A stretch of 64,000 nt of DNA. Origin: Aphrocallistes beatrix. Its lineage: Eukaryota; Porifera; Hexactinellida; Sceptrulophora; Aphrocallistidae. The notes beneath the pieces are model-generated. The model was not told the origin of the DNA, ran no database searches, and saw only the letters and a program-made list of their open reading frames with translations. Location of the stretch: NCBI GenBank assembly GCA_963281255.1, contig OY725496.1, positions 4,255,723-4,319,722 of the forward strand, written 5' to 3'. Each line of letters opens with the position of its first letter. Positions within the stretch are counted from its first letter, which is position 1. A program made the translations under genes and the position numbers. Shown piece after piece: positions 1 through 9,804 of this stretch.

Positions 1-3000
1 TTATAAACGTGTTCCAGTGTCCTGCTACCACGTCTACAACGGTATAACGCTCCAACTCTTTACTGATACTCAGGAGTTTGGGGCTTGATTGGTTTGCGAA
101 ATCTCGATGTCCCAGTTGTCCGTATGCCCCCCACCCCCAGGTGTACAGGTCCCCCCGTCTGGTGAGAGAGCAAGAGTGCCTAGAACCACAAGACACTCTC
201 TTGAACTCGATATGTTCATCTTGAAGTTGCAACGGTAGCATTGTTGGTGTCGATATTACCTATGATTTGATACTAATTATGCTAATATGAATGTCTTTAA
301 ACACTTTAGATTTAATATTAGTATTATAGCCCCATTTCCTGTGAAAGCATGGAACGACTCTTCCATTCTGACTACCCGATATTCTCCCTCTGCCAAGTTG
401 AGCCCGGCCAGTTCCTAATCGGTGGTGGAGGCGGAGCTGCGAAATGCGGCATTCCTAACGCAATAGAACTGTACTCCGTATCCCTGAGAAGAGACGAGAA
501 CAAGGAAAACAAAAATCAAGGCAAATATTGCGCAAAATTGCTCTGCCGTAAAGAATTGGAGAAAGAAGCCATGTGGCACTTAGAACGCCATCCAACCGAT
601 AGCAAGCTCGTGGTTGGAAGTCTCACCTCGAAGAGTAGCCTCATATTTATAGGAAACCTGCCCACCACAGAGGTGAGTGAGGGCGGCCTGCCTGTATCCG
701 TCCCTGTCCTGGACTTCAAAGGTGAGGTGAAGTGTGCGGAGGACACCAGACACAAACAGGCCAGATTCAGTCCGAAAGGAGACCTCCTCGTAACCGTAAC
801 AACTGAGAATGTCATGCGTCTGTGGACACTCCCGCAGATGGAGCCGTGCGGTGTGCTGGAGGGGCACAAAGGGGAGGTGAGCGACCTCTCCTTCCACCCC
901 GACGGGAGCAAGCTCGTGAGCACAGGGGATGATCACGTCATTAGGATCTGGGTGCTTGAGACGTTTAGCGAACTGTTCAGTCTACAGTGGCCACCGGAAG
1001 TAGAAGGGACAGAGAAAACAGAGACATTCACTTGCAAGAACTGTCGAGTGACGTCACGGTACGATTCCAAGGCCAAACTCACCAGGAGCTACATATTCAC
1101 CGCACACAACAAGATAGGGTCGCGCAGGAGATATTCTAGCATTGTACAATGGGACATGAGTGTGGGGAGTATCATCACGAGTAAGAAGAGCGGTCCGCAT
1201 CCTATTTGTGCTGTGGAAGTTGCCTCCGATCCAGATCTACTCGCTGTCGGGAATGTCGAGGGACAAGTTGCGATTTACTGCACGAATTCTTTGAAGTGTC
1301 TCCGTGTGTTACAGGCTCACTCCGTCTCCATAACAAGCATGCATTTCCTGACTCTCCCTGGCAACCCTGCCTCCAAGGAACAACCCGAACCTATCCTGCT
1401 CACTGCCTCCATAGACAGGACTTGCTGCGTCACTTCCTGCAAGTTTAAAGACCCAAAGAGATGGCTCTACTTCATTGCACTGCCGTTGCTTTTCTTATTT
1501 TTAGCTTATCTCATTCCAACTTACTTAAAACCTAGATTTTACTAAATCGAAAACGCTAAAACATTTTAGTTTTGAGATTATCAATTCAATATTTTGCGTA
1601 TTAACAGACCAGCATGATATTTCTTCTTGTTGTGACGTAATTAGTTTATTAATTTGAATCGAATCTAAATTAGATAACGTGCTAATTAGTAATTAAACTG
1701 ACCTGAATCTCAGTCCCTAGTCCAAGTTGTCCAGATTCGTTCCACCCCCAAGAATAGACGTCTCCACTCTCAGTCAAGGCCAGGTTGTGCCATCCTCCGC
1801 TAGCCAATTGCATAACATTGAGACCACCTAATGCTTCTAAAAGTACTGGAGATTCCCTGCTTTCCAGATCGCTATGACCTAACTCTCCTTTTGTGCCTAG
1901 ATTAAAACGACGATATCACATTACTCCGGACAGTATAAATAGAAATTTGAGCTGGATTAAGTAGTTCTATCTTTGCATCAGTATCATGGCGGTTACTCCG
2001 AAGCAAGACAAGTACGATCCCAATGTATATGATGAGTATCTTTTGAAGTTTCTAGCACTTCCTCCCACATCCCCACTTCTAGGCACCTGCAACTTCCACC
2101 ATGAAGATGATTTCCCAGAGATCGTGGATAAAATAGAACCTCTGGATGACAAACTGAGGAATAGGCCCAAGACGGCAGATGAAATAGAGAAGGAGGATAG
2201 GCAGCGATCGGAGGAGAATAGGTTTAGGAAACTTCTTTGCTACGATTATCCAGATCCGAAAGAAGATCCGCCCGACTACTTTAGAATGCCGATCTACTGG
2301 GTGAACAGCAGGATAGACTCGCGTTTCATCGACCAAATCAAGTTCCCTAGACGGCGCTACGCTCTGATTACCAAGGGGTACCTCCCGCCGATTGAGGTAC
2401 CCGAACCTTCCTTCTACAACACTCTCCCAGGGCTGCTAAGGGAGGGGGGGTTCCTATACATCCTGAAACGGCTACAGTTCTATGGGTTCAGTGAGGTCTC
2501 TCACCTCTACGACTGGGATATCGAAGTATGCGACTACCTAATTGAGGATCTAATCGACAATGATAATGACGACGATTACTGGTGGGACAAATGGATCTCG
2601 GTATTCTCCGAAAGTCTTAAATCTTACAAGCGTGTCATCGTTGCTTAAGTACTCGAATGCCTTAGCCTTACTGATGTTGCTGTGGAAGGGAAAGAACATA
2701 TAATTATGTATATTTTGTTTGAATATATTTAGCTATTGCTACTGTGTTATGTGCAATTATGTATGTAGTGTGACAGGTATCGTAGTAGTATTGTAGTAGG
2801 GGAGGGAAATTGTACAGTTATATAACTCACCTACTCCGTATGTATAAACCACTCTTTCTTTCGTGAGGATGGCAGAGTGGCAGTGTCCACATGACACCTG
2901 CTGGACTACCACCCCCCTGTCCAAAGGGAACGAAACCCCAGTCAGTTCTGGCAAAGAATTAAGTAGCTTGTAGCTAGTTTCTTTTAACAGGAGCCCCTCG

Positions 3001-3434
3001 TGTGTGAGCCAAATGTCTGTTATGTTAGCTGCCCTCTCAACCATTGTATTAGGATTCTCTAATTTATCATAATCAACCAAAGTCAGTTTTCCGTCAGAAG
3101 AGAGTCCAGCTATTTTGTCATTTATCGGGAGTATTTTCTTCATAGTAGAAGCGAAATTAACATTTGTGTACTGATTCTTCCCAGACGGTTCCAATGATCC
3201 GAGTAGAATGGCTCCACTAGCTGTCTCAACCATTGTGAATCTCCATGTGGCGAATATACTTCGAACTTCACATTTCACATTTAATGTAAATAACTTTGGC
3301 TTGTTAAGCCTAGAACTTTCATCTCTCTCGATCTGTCCGAATCCATTATGCCCGAAAGCGAAAATAGTATCCCCACTTGATACCATCTCGTCCCCAATCC
3401 GTTTTGTCGGATCAATTGGTCTTGATTCTGCCAT
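1..3434 (-). CDS. RCCD1: RCCD1-like RCC1-repeat protein (3 exons, runs off left edge)
   Basis: Exons 3434-2831, 1896-1703 and 259-1 (continues past base 1). Donors and acceptors are GT-AG and phases match (1, then 0). The spliced protein reads YTYGVGTKGELGHSD across the first join, then YSWGWNESGQLGLGTEIQ, then CGSRHSCSLTRRGDLYTWGW and GQLGH. These are RCC1 beta-propeller blades in the order seen in human RCCD1, including a terminal GHWNTFI close to the human CGPWNTYVY end, so only a few residues should lie outside the window. In vertebrates RCCD1 partners the JmjC enzyme KDM8 and affects chromatin and mitotic spindle; that role is only inferred here. The start ATG at 3434 opens MAESRP, like human MAEERP. 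Both introns hold a complete plus-strand gene. Confidence 0.88.
349..1545 (+). CDS. PREB: PREB/SEC12-type Sar1 guanine-nucleotide exchange factor, nested in RCCD1 intron 2
   Basis: A single-exon 398-residue protein. Visible marks are a glycine-rich loop (IGGGGGAAKCG, residues 24-34) near the N-terminus, as in Sec12 and PREB, WD40 blades in the middle (for example GHKGEVSDLSFHPDGSKLVS), and one hydrophobic segment near the C-terminus (about 372-393) followed by a short basic tail. This is a tail-anchored layout. The family sits in the ER membrane and loads GTP onto Sar1 to start COPII coat assembly; the vertebrate protein was also reported as a prolactin-element binder. Length matches the usual 400-420 residues. 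It lies whole inside the RCCD1 intron 1702-260, on the opposite strand, ending 157 bp from the RCCD1 exon at 1703. No intron was seen, unlike vertebrate PREB. Confidence 0.85.
   Translation: MERLFHSDYPIFSLCQVEPGQFLIGGGGGAAKCGIPNAIELYSVSLRRDENKENKNQGKYCAKLLCRKELEKEAMWHLERHPTDSKLVVGSLTSKSSLIFIGNLPTTEVSEGGLPVSVPVLDFKGEVKCAEDTRHKQARFSPKGDLLVTVTTENVMRLWTLPQMEPCGVLEGHKGEVSDLSFHPDGSKLVSTGDDHVIRIWVLETFSELFSLQWPPEVEGTEKTETFTCKNCRVTSRYDSKAKLTRSYIFTAHNKIGSRRRYSSIVQWDMSVGSIITSKKSGPHPICAVEVASDPDLLAVGNVEGQVAIYCTNSLKCLRVLQAHSVSITSMHFLTLPGNPASKEQPEPILLTASIDRTCCVTSCKFKDPKRWLYFIALPLLFLFLAYLIPTYLKPRFY
1934..1941 (+). promoter_or_regulatory. TATA box of the 220-residue nested gene
   Basis: TATAAATA preceded by G, 45 bp before the ATG at 1986, which is right for a TATA box with a very short leader. 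The same GTATAAATA or close form stands in front of several single-exon genes in this window. Confidence 0.6.
1986..2648 (+). CDS. Unknown 220-residue acidic protein, nested in RCCD1 intron 1
   Basis: An uninterrupted ORF of 220 residues inside RCCD1 intron 2830-1897, antisense to the host gene. I do not recognise the family. It has no signal peptide and no membrane segment. It is rich in acidic, proline and aromatic residues (LCYDYPDPKEDPPDYFRMP, then FPRRRYALITKGYLPPIEVP) and ends in an acidic run (DNDNDDDYWWDKW) before a basic tail. A TATA box at 1934 gives it its own promoter, and codon use resembles neighbouring genes, so it looks expressed. A nuclear-encoded mitochondrial or structural role is conceivable, but nothing in the sequence shows it. 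Coding status is fairly sure; function is unknown. Confidence 0.7.
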   Translation: MAVTPKQDKYDPNVYDEYLLKFLALPPTSPLLGTCNFHHEDDFPEIVDKIEPLDDKLRNRPKTADEIEKEDRQRSEENRFRKLLCYDYPDPKEDPPDYFRMPIYWVNSRIDSRFIDQIKFPRRRYALITKGYLPPIEVPEPSFYNTLPGLLREGGFLYILKRLQFYGFSEVSHLYDWDIEVCDYLIEDLIDNDNDDDYWWDKWISVFSESLKSYKRVIVA

Positions 3435-3697
3435 AGTATAAATAGTACTGAACGATGTTAAACGAATCTAGAAATACGAATATGTGTATATGACTTCTGC
3501 CTTGAAGGATGTTACAAGTACGTACGTAGTAGTATTTTTACATAAAGTTAAGAATATGCAGATATTATGTACAGCCGACTTCGTTTAATAGGGTCACACA
3601 TCGGTCCTATTAACCGAAAATATTTTCACATCAGCGATTGACACAATGAGTGCAAGTTTAATGCCATACCGTATCTTAGTCACAATGATTATATCAA

Positions 3698-4110
3698 TTC
3701 AAAATTAAGCTAGAAACTTACTCTCAACGGTTGACATGGGGTTTTCTGGGGTATAGATTTCGAATATCGTATTTTCAGGTCTATATGATAAATTATTTGT
3801 TTACTTTTGTTTACAGTAGGTACATAAAGTAAACAAATCTCAAAATTAAGCTAGAAACTTACTCTCAACGGTTGACATGGGGTTTTCTGGGGTATAGATT
3901 TCGAATTTAATATTTTCAGGTCTATATGATAAATTATTTGTTTACTTTTGTTTATATTAGATACATAAAGTAAACAAATCTCAAAAATATGCTAGAAACT
4001 TGCTTTTAACGGTTGACATGGGGTTTTCAGGGGTGTAGAATTCGGATATTATATTTTCTGATCGATATGATAAATTATTTGTTAACCTTTGTTTAAAATA
4101 TTTATATAAA
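3698..4110. repeat. 141-bp tandem repeat, about three copies
   Basis: CTAGAAACTT recurs at 3710, 3851 and 3992, giving a 141-bp period. Each unit carries CGGTTGACATGGGGTTTTC and a run of TTTGTTTACTTTTG. Copies 1 and 2 differ little; copy 3 is more diverged. It lies upstream of RCCD1, between that gene and the 7TM gene, and has no coding content. Confidence 0.85.
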
Positions 4111-4139
4111 TTAACAAAATAGGCTGGATTGAGTAATTC

Positions 4140-4212
4140 CAGGCGCCCGCAGGGCGACTCTGTGGACACGAAGTGTCTGCAAGTCGCGCAGCGCAAGCAA
4201 GCGAAGCGCTTG
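4140..4212 (+). repeat. Short GC-rich dispersed repeat (copy 1), Helitron-like 3' end
   Basis: About 75 bp, starting CAGGCGCCCGCAGGGCG and ending GCGAAGCGCTTG followed by T. It matches 25821-25896 along its length, including the small hairpin GGACACGAAGTGTC and the run GCGCAGCGCAAGCAA. It stands out as GC-rich in AT-rich DNA. See the copy at 25453 for the case that it is the end of a Helitron-like element. Confidence 0.6.
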
Positions 4213-4407
4213 TATTTTATATTTTGCAACCCAACTCATAAATGGAGAGAATCAAATGAACATTTCAGTTGTTGTACAAGTCACACCCAAAGCAAAGAGA
4301 TATAATTATACTTATAAATATAAATGAAATAGATTCAGTATACTGCATAATGTGATCTTGACGATATTAAAGGATTTTAAGCACAGTTTGAGGTTTAAAA
4401 ATGATTC

Positions 4408-5523
4408 TTATTTAAGCGAGCATTGTAGATTAGGGTCATACACTTTATAACGAAAAACTGTCCGTTTCTTCGCTACGATTAGAAGTATCGTCAATACCAT
4501 GAATGGGAATGCTATGATAATGGTCGCGGATGTAATAATAATTTTCTCCACGTCAGCGAAGAGAATGAGAGCGAGATCGAGGTATGGTAACTGATTTGTT
4601 GTGAGAAGAGGATGGTAGTGAAGATGGAAGAGGAGAGGGAATATGCATTCCCCGTAGTACAGAAATGTTGATGTGACCATTTCTATCATTTGGAGTGCAT
4701 CTCCAAGCCCATACAATAGTATTCCAACTCCTACGCACTTGTATGCAATAGCGAAATAGCGTTGTTGTTTTTTATGGGCTTTTAGTAGCTCGATTTGGCA
4801 ATTGTGATACAAATCTTGTTCTCTCCATTTCATTGCCTTCTTGAGAACTAATATTTGTCTCACAACTCGAATATAATAAATTCCAAATGCAATTACTATC
4901 AAGATCCTTCCGATTAACATGGTGTAGGGTACGGCCCCTAAAATGAAGAGTGCGAGTGAGAGAAAGCCTGTGTACCAGATGCACCTGTAGATATGCTTTA
5001 TTTTCCATGTGTCATTCACATGGGTGTTAGTAATAAATTGAAAGAAACTGATTGCTACTCCCAATGAAAGGATCAAGCCAACACGACCAGTGGTAAGCAG
5101 TAGTCCAACTATCGGATACTCGAGCTCCTTGATCCAGATTCTATGCTCCTTTATTTGTGCGATGCAAGTTGTATTGAAGGGTAGAGAGGTTCTATTCAGG
5201 TGAGGGATGACTCTGGACAGCTGAGGGTATATAAATCCAAAAAAATAAGAAAAGCTCGAGATAAATTCCAGACTTATAATAAGCAGAAGTAATTTTCCTT
5301 GTGTAATTTTCCTTCGACAATTTTCCACATCATATCTAGAAATGGGATTTCCCACGAGTCTGCGTTTCGATTTTACGTCGAGTTTTAAGTTTCTGATTAC
5401 TTTCACCATCCATCCTATTTCAAAAATCGATAATAGAAAAGTCGTGAAAATCAACACAACTGCTTCTATTATAGAAACGTATTTATCTATTTTGGAAAAA
5501 ATCAAGATTGAATCCTGAATCAT
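4408..5523 (-). CDS. Orphan multi-pass membrane protein, probably seven segments
   Basis: A single-exon 371-residue protein. About seven hydrophobic stretches are visible, roughly at residues 18-40, 76-98, 137-160, 185-205, 207-225, 260-280 and 330-352. N-glycosylation sites NRTS and NTT fall in the loop after segment 2, suggesting that loop faces outside or the lumen. Basic loops such as KVIRNLKLDVKSKRR would then be cytosolic. This resembles a receptor-like 7TM layout, but I see no DRY, NPxxY or other class signature. It is best called an orphan, possibly lineage-restricted. A TATA box (TATAAATA on the minus strand, 5561-5554) lies 31 bp before the ATG. No neighbour suggests its job. Confidence 0.65.
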   Translation of the reverse strand: MIQDSILIFSKIDKYVSIIEAVVLIFTTFLLSIFEIGWMVKVIRNLKLDVKSKRRLVGNPISRYDVENCRRKITQGKLLLLIISLEFISSFSYFFGFIYPQLSRVIPHLNRTSLPFNTTCIAQIKEHRIWIKELEYPIVGLLLTTGRVGLILSLGVAISFFQFITNTHVNDTWKIKHIYRCIWYTGFLSLALFILGAVPYTMLIGRILIVIAFGIYYIRVVRQILVLKKAMKWREQDLYHNCQIELLKAHKKQQRYFAIAYKCVGVGILLYGLGDALQMIEMVTSTFLYYGECIFPLLFHLHYHPLLTTNQLPYLDLALILFADVEKIIITSATIIIAFPFMVLTILLIVAKKRTVFRYKVYDPNLQCSLK

Positions 5524-5553
5524 CTTAAAATTTGAGTAGCTACATTACATCTG

Positions 5554-5561
5554 TATTTATA
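5554..5561 (-). promoter_or_regulatory. TATA box of the 7TM gene
   Basis: TATAAATA read on the minus strand, preceded by G, 31 bp upstream of the ATG at 5523. The spacing implies a leader of only a few bases, or a start slightly further in. Confidence 0.55.
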
Positions 5562-6464
5562 CTACTAAACTCCTAAATAATCAGAGGTACTAAAACTAGT
5601 CGATAAGATTACTGGAAAATTTTTAACTCAAAATATGCATGCTCTCCTATTGAGCAATAGCTTTACATCATATTTTGGTAGCCAATTTAGATAAAGATTA
5701 CTATTAGCACATTCATTCTATTTATAATTGTACTTTTGCAATAAATACAAATCATTACTCTGGAAGGATTAAGATAATTAATTAATAATAAAAGATACGA
5801 GGCAGTTTTGGGGTAGCCACATAAGGAAAGAATTAACAAGAATATTACAAGTGCTTAGACAGTTTAAATTTGATTTGAATTTTGCTTTTTTTGCTGCGAA
5901 TTATTATATGCTAACACTACGCATTATAAAGCAGAAAACATGTTCCAACTTCCCAGTAAAAAAGGTAAAAATCACGTTAAAATGCACTACTACAAAACAG
6001 ATTTCAAAATGATTATTAATTATTAATATACTGTACGTAGATGATAAATGGGATCGCATCAAACAATGATACCCGGACAATAAGAATTATATGGAATGAA
6101 AATAACTAAATGAAACGAAATCATTTTGTCCCATGTAATAATTTAATATTTATTTCTCCTTCTTTTCTTTATTCATTGTCATAGCTATACCTTTCTTAGA
6201 CTTCAGTTTCACGTCTTGACTTATTTTGATATTTCAAAGTTTTTAAAATCAGTATAATTAACTTTTCACACTTCCTAATATATCTCATTTAACACCTTCA
6301 GAAAGAATTTTAAACTTGAGCAAAGGTCTGAAAAGGTTATACGTATTTGAAGTTGAAAGGATAAACAATTAGTTTGAATGTACTATATTATTAAGTGAAA
6401 TTACATACGTATATGTTCCGTATATGTGGAAGTTAAAATAAGATTATATTTATAGTAGTAAGTG
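5562..6464. other. AT-rich spacer, nothing recognised
   Basis: About 900 bp of AT-rich DNA between two divergent genes (7TM on minus, WD40 on plus). It should hold both promoters, but apart from the 7TM TATA box I see no clear element, repeat or ORF. Confidence 0.6.
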
Positions 6465-7637
6465 ATGTCTCTCCTGAACCCTTTCAAAAATGACATCTTC
6501 AATCCATTCACAAAGAAGAGTCCTTCTAAGAAGTACCTCTCCACGAGCTCAGAGGGCCACAGACTACCCACATTCACTCTCAACCACTCAGAAGGTGTCA
6601 AATATGTCAAATTCTCTCCGGACGCCTCTCTTTTACTCTCCTGCTCCACAGACGGGAAGGTCTACGTCTGGAATGCGCGAGTAGGCCAGCTCAACTACTG
6701 TCTGCTCACACACCTGGGAGCTGTCCGGAGTTGTAACTTCTCTCCCAGAGATGGTAGATTCATAGCTTCGTGTGGAGATGACAGATGCATCAAACTATGG
6801 GACGTGAAGAACTATTCAAATGTGACAACTTTAAAAGGACACTCGCAGGTTGTCTGGGACATAAACTTCTCTCCTGGCGGGACTTTCATCGTCTCCTCTT
6901 CCTCAGACAAGACCGCTCGTGTATGGGATACCCGTGACTCGAAATGCGTCATGGCTCTGGAGGGCCATACCGGCCCGGTGGTCTACTCCAAGTTCTCTCC
7001 GGACGGGAGGTACATATGCACCTGCTCCTGGGACAAGACCCTCAGGATCTGGGATCTGCAGACGAGGAAAACCCTTCACCTGTTGAAGGGACATGACGAC
7101 TGGATCTCGTACTGCTCCTTCTCGCCTAAAGGGAACGTCTTGGCGTCCAGTTCGCACGACTGCACCGTGAGACTATGGAACTGTAGGGATGGGACAGAGA
7201 TCGCTCTTCTGCAGGACCACACCTCCGATGTCAACATGTGTCTCTTCTCTCCTAACGGCCAGCTGTTAGCCTCCGCCTCGAGCGACAAGACAGTGCGCAT
7301 CTTCGAGATTCAATCCGCGAGGGACGTCTCCCCTTCTCTGTCAGATAAGCACACTCAGAGTCACGAGCTGCGCGGGCACCAAGAGTCTATCTCCTCAATC
7401 GCGTTCTCGCAGGACGGCAACTACCTCGTGTCCGCCAGCGACGACGGAACCCTCAGGGTCTATGACGCGTACCAAATGCTTTTGTTCGAGGTCCTCGGCG
7501 GGCATAGTGACAGGGTTGTGGCGTGTGACATCAGCCCTCAGGGACACCTCGTCGCCTCCGCCTCGAAGGACTGTACTGTCAAACTGTGGGACATCTCCAA
7601 AACTCACCACACATCCCGTGCCTGCAGCATTTCCTAA
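6465..7637 (+). CDS. WD40-repeat protein (one seven- or eight-bladed propeller)
   Basis: A single exon of 390 residues from the ATG at 6465 (the codon before it is GTG). After a 45-residue basic N-terminus come at least seven WD40 repeats, most ending in WD-type dipeptides: VYVWNAR, IKLWDVK, ARVWDTR, LRIWDLQ, VRLWNCR, VRIFEIQ, LRVYDAY, VKLWDIS. Structural GH residues precede most blades (LKGHSQVVWDINFSPGG). The whole protein is essentially one propeller, so it is probably a scaffold. I cannot assign it to a named orthologue. The next plus-strand gene, SPATA4, starts 175 bp after its stop. Confidence 0.8.
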   Translation: MSLLNPFKNDIFNPFTKKSPSKKYLSTSSEGHRLPTFTLNHSEGVKYVKFSPDASLLLSCSTDGKVYVWNARVGQLNYCLLTHLGAVRSCNFSPRDGRFIASCGDDRCIKLWDVKNYSNVTTLKGHSQVVWDINFSPGGTFIVSSSSDKTARVWDTRDSKCVMALEGHTGPVVYSKFSPDGRYICTCSWDKTLRIWDLQTRKTLHLLKGHDDWISYCSFSPKGNVLASSSHDCTVRLWNCRDGTEIALLQDHTSDVNMCLFSPNGQLLASASSDKTVRIFEIQSARDVSPSLSDKHTQSHELRGHQESISSIAFSQDGNYLVSASDDGTLRVYDAYQMLLFEVLGGHSDRVVACDISPQGHLVASASKDCTVKLWDISKTHHTSRACSIS

Positions 7638-7812
7638 CAACCCAATCTCTTATATTCATAGAAGTTTTTTACTTTTATACTTTCCATATCATTCAAATAT
7701 TTTATTCTAATTATTTTAATATATTACGAACTTAAAATGCTGTTAACAAAGAATCGCCCATTCCGCACAGTAACTAACTTTGTGTGATTAGTCAGGAATA
7801 ACGGATCTAGTG

Positions 7813-8580
7813 ATGAGTCAGGCAGCTAGCGATCCCGGCGTCCCCAGCTCATCCGGCCTCCCGAGGGAGCTCCTCCGCTGGATGCACGCACTCGACCTTA
7901 GCGCCTCCATAAAGAACCCGCGCAGAGACTTCTCTAACGGATTCCTGGTCGCGGAGATATTCTCGTGGTACTACCCTAACGAGATCGTGCTGCACTCCTA
8001 CAACAACGGAACCTCCCTGCAGAGCAAGCTGGGGAACTGGTCTCAGCTGGAGAGATTCTTCCTCAAGAAGAAGCTCTCTATCCCTAAAGAGCTGATCGAG
8101 GGTGCCATCCACTCTAAGCCCGGCGCAGCTAACGCGCTGGTCATCTGTGTGTACAGTCTGCTGACGAACAGACGGATCAAGTACCTCCCCCCCTCCTCCC
8201 TCTCCTCAGACCTCACAGACCGGAAGTACCAGAACTTACTTCCGGCCTACGCACGGAACACGGCCAGCCAGGCAGTGAAGACGAACCTCACCAGCACTGA
8301 GCTCTCCACCGCCCCGGACCACCTGCATATCCAGAACAGAGCCGAGACTATCCTCGCCTCGCACTCAGAGGCACGAAGACAGCAGAGACAGGAGGACCCT
8401 GTCCGGTACGGAATGGGGATGGAGACAGGTTCCAGTTACGCCCCCAGTAGGACAAGAGGCCCTATCTCCAGGACGACTGGTGCCGGCAGGAAGCAGATGA
8501 CTGCTGGACAGGTGGATCCACCTGTCGAAGTAGCGGTGAAACAGCAGGAGGCATTCACACAGCGGAATCAGACGGACTAG
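7813..8580 (+). CDS. SPATA4: SPATA4-like CH-domain protein
   Basis: A single exon of 255 residues from the ATG at 7813 (preceded by GTG). Residues about 17-125 form the atypical calponin-homology domain of the SPATA4/SPEF1 group: LPRELLRWMHALDLS, then RDFSNGFLVAEIFSWYYP, then NGTSLQSKLGNWSQLERFF. This tracks human SPATA4 (LPREVLRWLQSLDL, RDFSNGFLIAEIF, NGTSLKVKLDNWAQLEKF) closely. The C-terminal half is low-complexity and basic. The family is expressed in testis and ciliated cells and is thought to bind microtubules of axonemes. The gene fits the window's other cilium genes, but the placement may be chance. Confidence 0.85.
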   Translation: MSQAASDPGVPSSSGLPRELLRWMHALDLSASIKNPRRDFSNGFLVAEIFSWYYPNEIVLHSYNNGTSLQSKLGNWSQLERFFLKKKLSIPKELIEGAIHSKPGAANALVICVYSLLTNRRIKYLPPSSLSSDLTDRKYQNLLPAYARNTASQAVKTNLTSTELSTAPDHLHIQNRAETILASHSEARRQQRQEDPVRYGMGMETGSSYAPSRTRGPISRTTGAGRKQMTAGQVDPPVEVAVKQQEAFTQRNQTD

Positions 8581-8894
8581 CTCACTCGCGTACTAACTTA
8601 CGGAATGATAATCATGAGTTAGCACATCCTTATAACAATCCGTTCTCACTTATACACATGTACAAGTATATCATGTCGCTGTATTACAATTTCAAAGTGA
8701 TTGCTCGAAGCTACACATACATAATATTGTTTCTAGACCATTTGAATATGTAGACTGTCTCTAGTCAGATGAATGATCTTTGTGACCAAATATCTGATTA
8801 ACTTTGAATCGATATGAGCAATACAGAGTGAGATGTAATACTTGTATGACTGAATAATCCGTTTCGACTATGTTAGTAGGTAGACTGAATTGAG
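8581..8894. other. Spacer between SPATA4 and SKP1
   Basis: 314 bp with AT-rich sequence. It should carry the SPATA4 3' end and SKP1 promoter; no TATA box or repeat was seen. Confidence 0.5.
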
Positions 8895-9401
8895 ATGACT
8901 GAAGCAACCCCCACAAGTGGACAGATCAAGCTAGAGAGCTCTGATGGCGAAACCGTTACAGTAGCTCTTGACGTCATCAAGCTCTCTGCCACCATCAAGA
9001 CAATGATAGAGGACCTGGGAATAGATGAGGATAATGACGAGGTAGTGCCCCTCCCCAATGTGACACACGTGATCCTAAACAAGGTGATTGTCTGGTGTGA
9101 ACACCACAAGGACGACATCCAGCCAGCAGAAGATGATGACAACAAGGAGAAGCGTCTGGATGACATTGACCCTTGGGACCGTGACTTCCTAAAGGTGGAT
9201 CAGGGCACGCTGTTCGAACTGATTCAAGCGGCTAACTATCTCGACATCAAGGGACTCCTGGACGTCACTTGCAAGACTGTAGCTAACATGATACGCGGGA
9301 AAACCCCGGAAGAGATCCGAAAGACATTTAATATTAAGAACGACTTCACCCCCGAAGAGGAGGAGCAGATTCGAAAGGAGAACGCTTGGTGTGAAGAGTA
9401 G
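8895..9401 (+). CDS. SKP1: SKP1, adaptor of SCF ubiquitin ligases
   Basis: A single exon of 168 residues. The N-terminal BTB/POZ fold ([32 protein letters not shown]) joins cullin-1; the C-terminal helices ([19 protein letters not shown], then [40 protein letters not shown] split by me) bind F-box proteins. The end, RKENAWCEE, is nearly the human RKENQWCEE. Length is normal (human 163). It links F-box substrate receptors to CUL1 in nucleus and cytosol. No introns are present, while vertebrate SKP1 has several. It sits in the plus-strand run with SPATA4 upstream and DNAJB downstream. Confidence 0.95.
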   Translation: MTEATPTSGQIKLESSDGETVTVALDVIKLSATIKTMIEDLGIDEDNDEVVPLPNVTHVILNKVIVWCEHHKDDIQPAEDDDNKEKRLDDIDPWDRDFLKVDQGTLFELIQAANYLDIKGLLDVTCKTVANMIRGKTPEEIRKTFNIKNDFTPEEEEQIRKENAWCEE

Positions 9402-9546
9402 CCGTGAATTGTCTATCAAGAGATTGATATGTGGAGATTACTGTATAATTAATCAACAGTGATTGGATTAATAACTCTTGTATAGCCACCACATTACACA
9501 ATGAAATAAATTTATCCTATTCAATGACGTAATTGAGAATAATTCG

Positions 9547-9655
9547 AGAACACAAGTTCAATGGAACTCGTTAACATTCTAGAATAGGAACAGAATAATT
9601 TCTAGTCTGGTAGAATCCACTCTAGAATGTTCTTGGCTAGGATTCTAGAATATTC
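9547..9655. promoter_or_regulatory. Heat-shock element cluster upstream of DNAJB
   Basis: Several arrays of alternating GAA and TTC units at 2-bp spacing. The best is TTCTAGAATATTC at 9643-9655 (three perfect alternating units). Others are GAATGTTC at 9625-9632, TTCTAGAATAGGAA around 9578-9590, and a looser GAACACAAGTTC near 9548. This is the HSF1 trimer site and lies 60-165 bp upstream of a TATA box, the layout of a classical stress promoter. Confidence 0.8.
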
Positions 9656-9712
9656 TACTACATTATTCAATTGAATATAGCATCACCAGTGTACAGTTAC
9701 TGAAGGAAGAAC

Positions 9713-9720
9713 TATAAATA
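9713..9720 (+). promoter_or_regulatory. TATA box of the DNAJB gene
   Basis: TATAAATA at 9713, 85 bp before the ATG at 9805 and just downstream of the heat-shock elements. Confidence 0.7.
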
Positions 9721-9804
9721 TGTAGTTAATTTTATTACTTTCAATAAAACATTTCAAAACTAATTTCAATTCAATTTCAATACTATATCTTCATTATCTG
9801 AATC

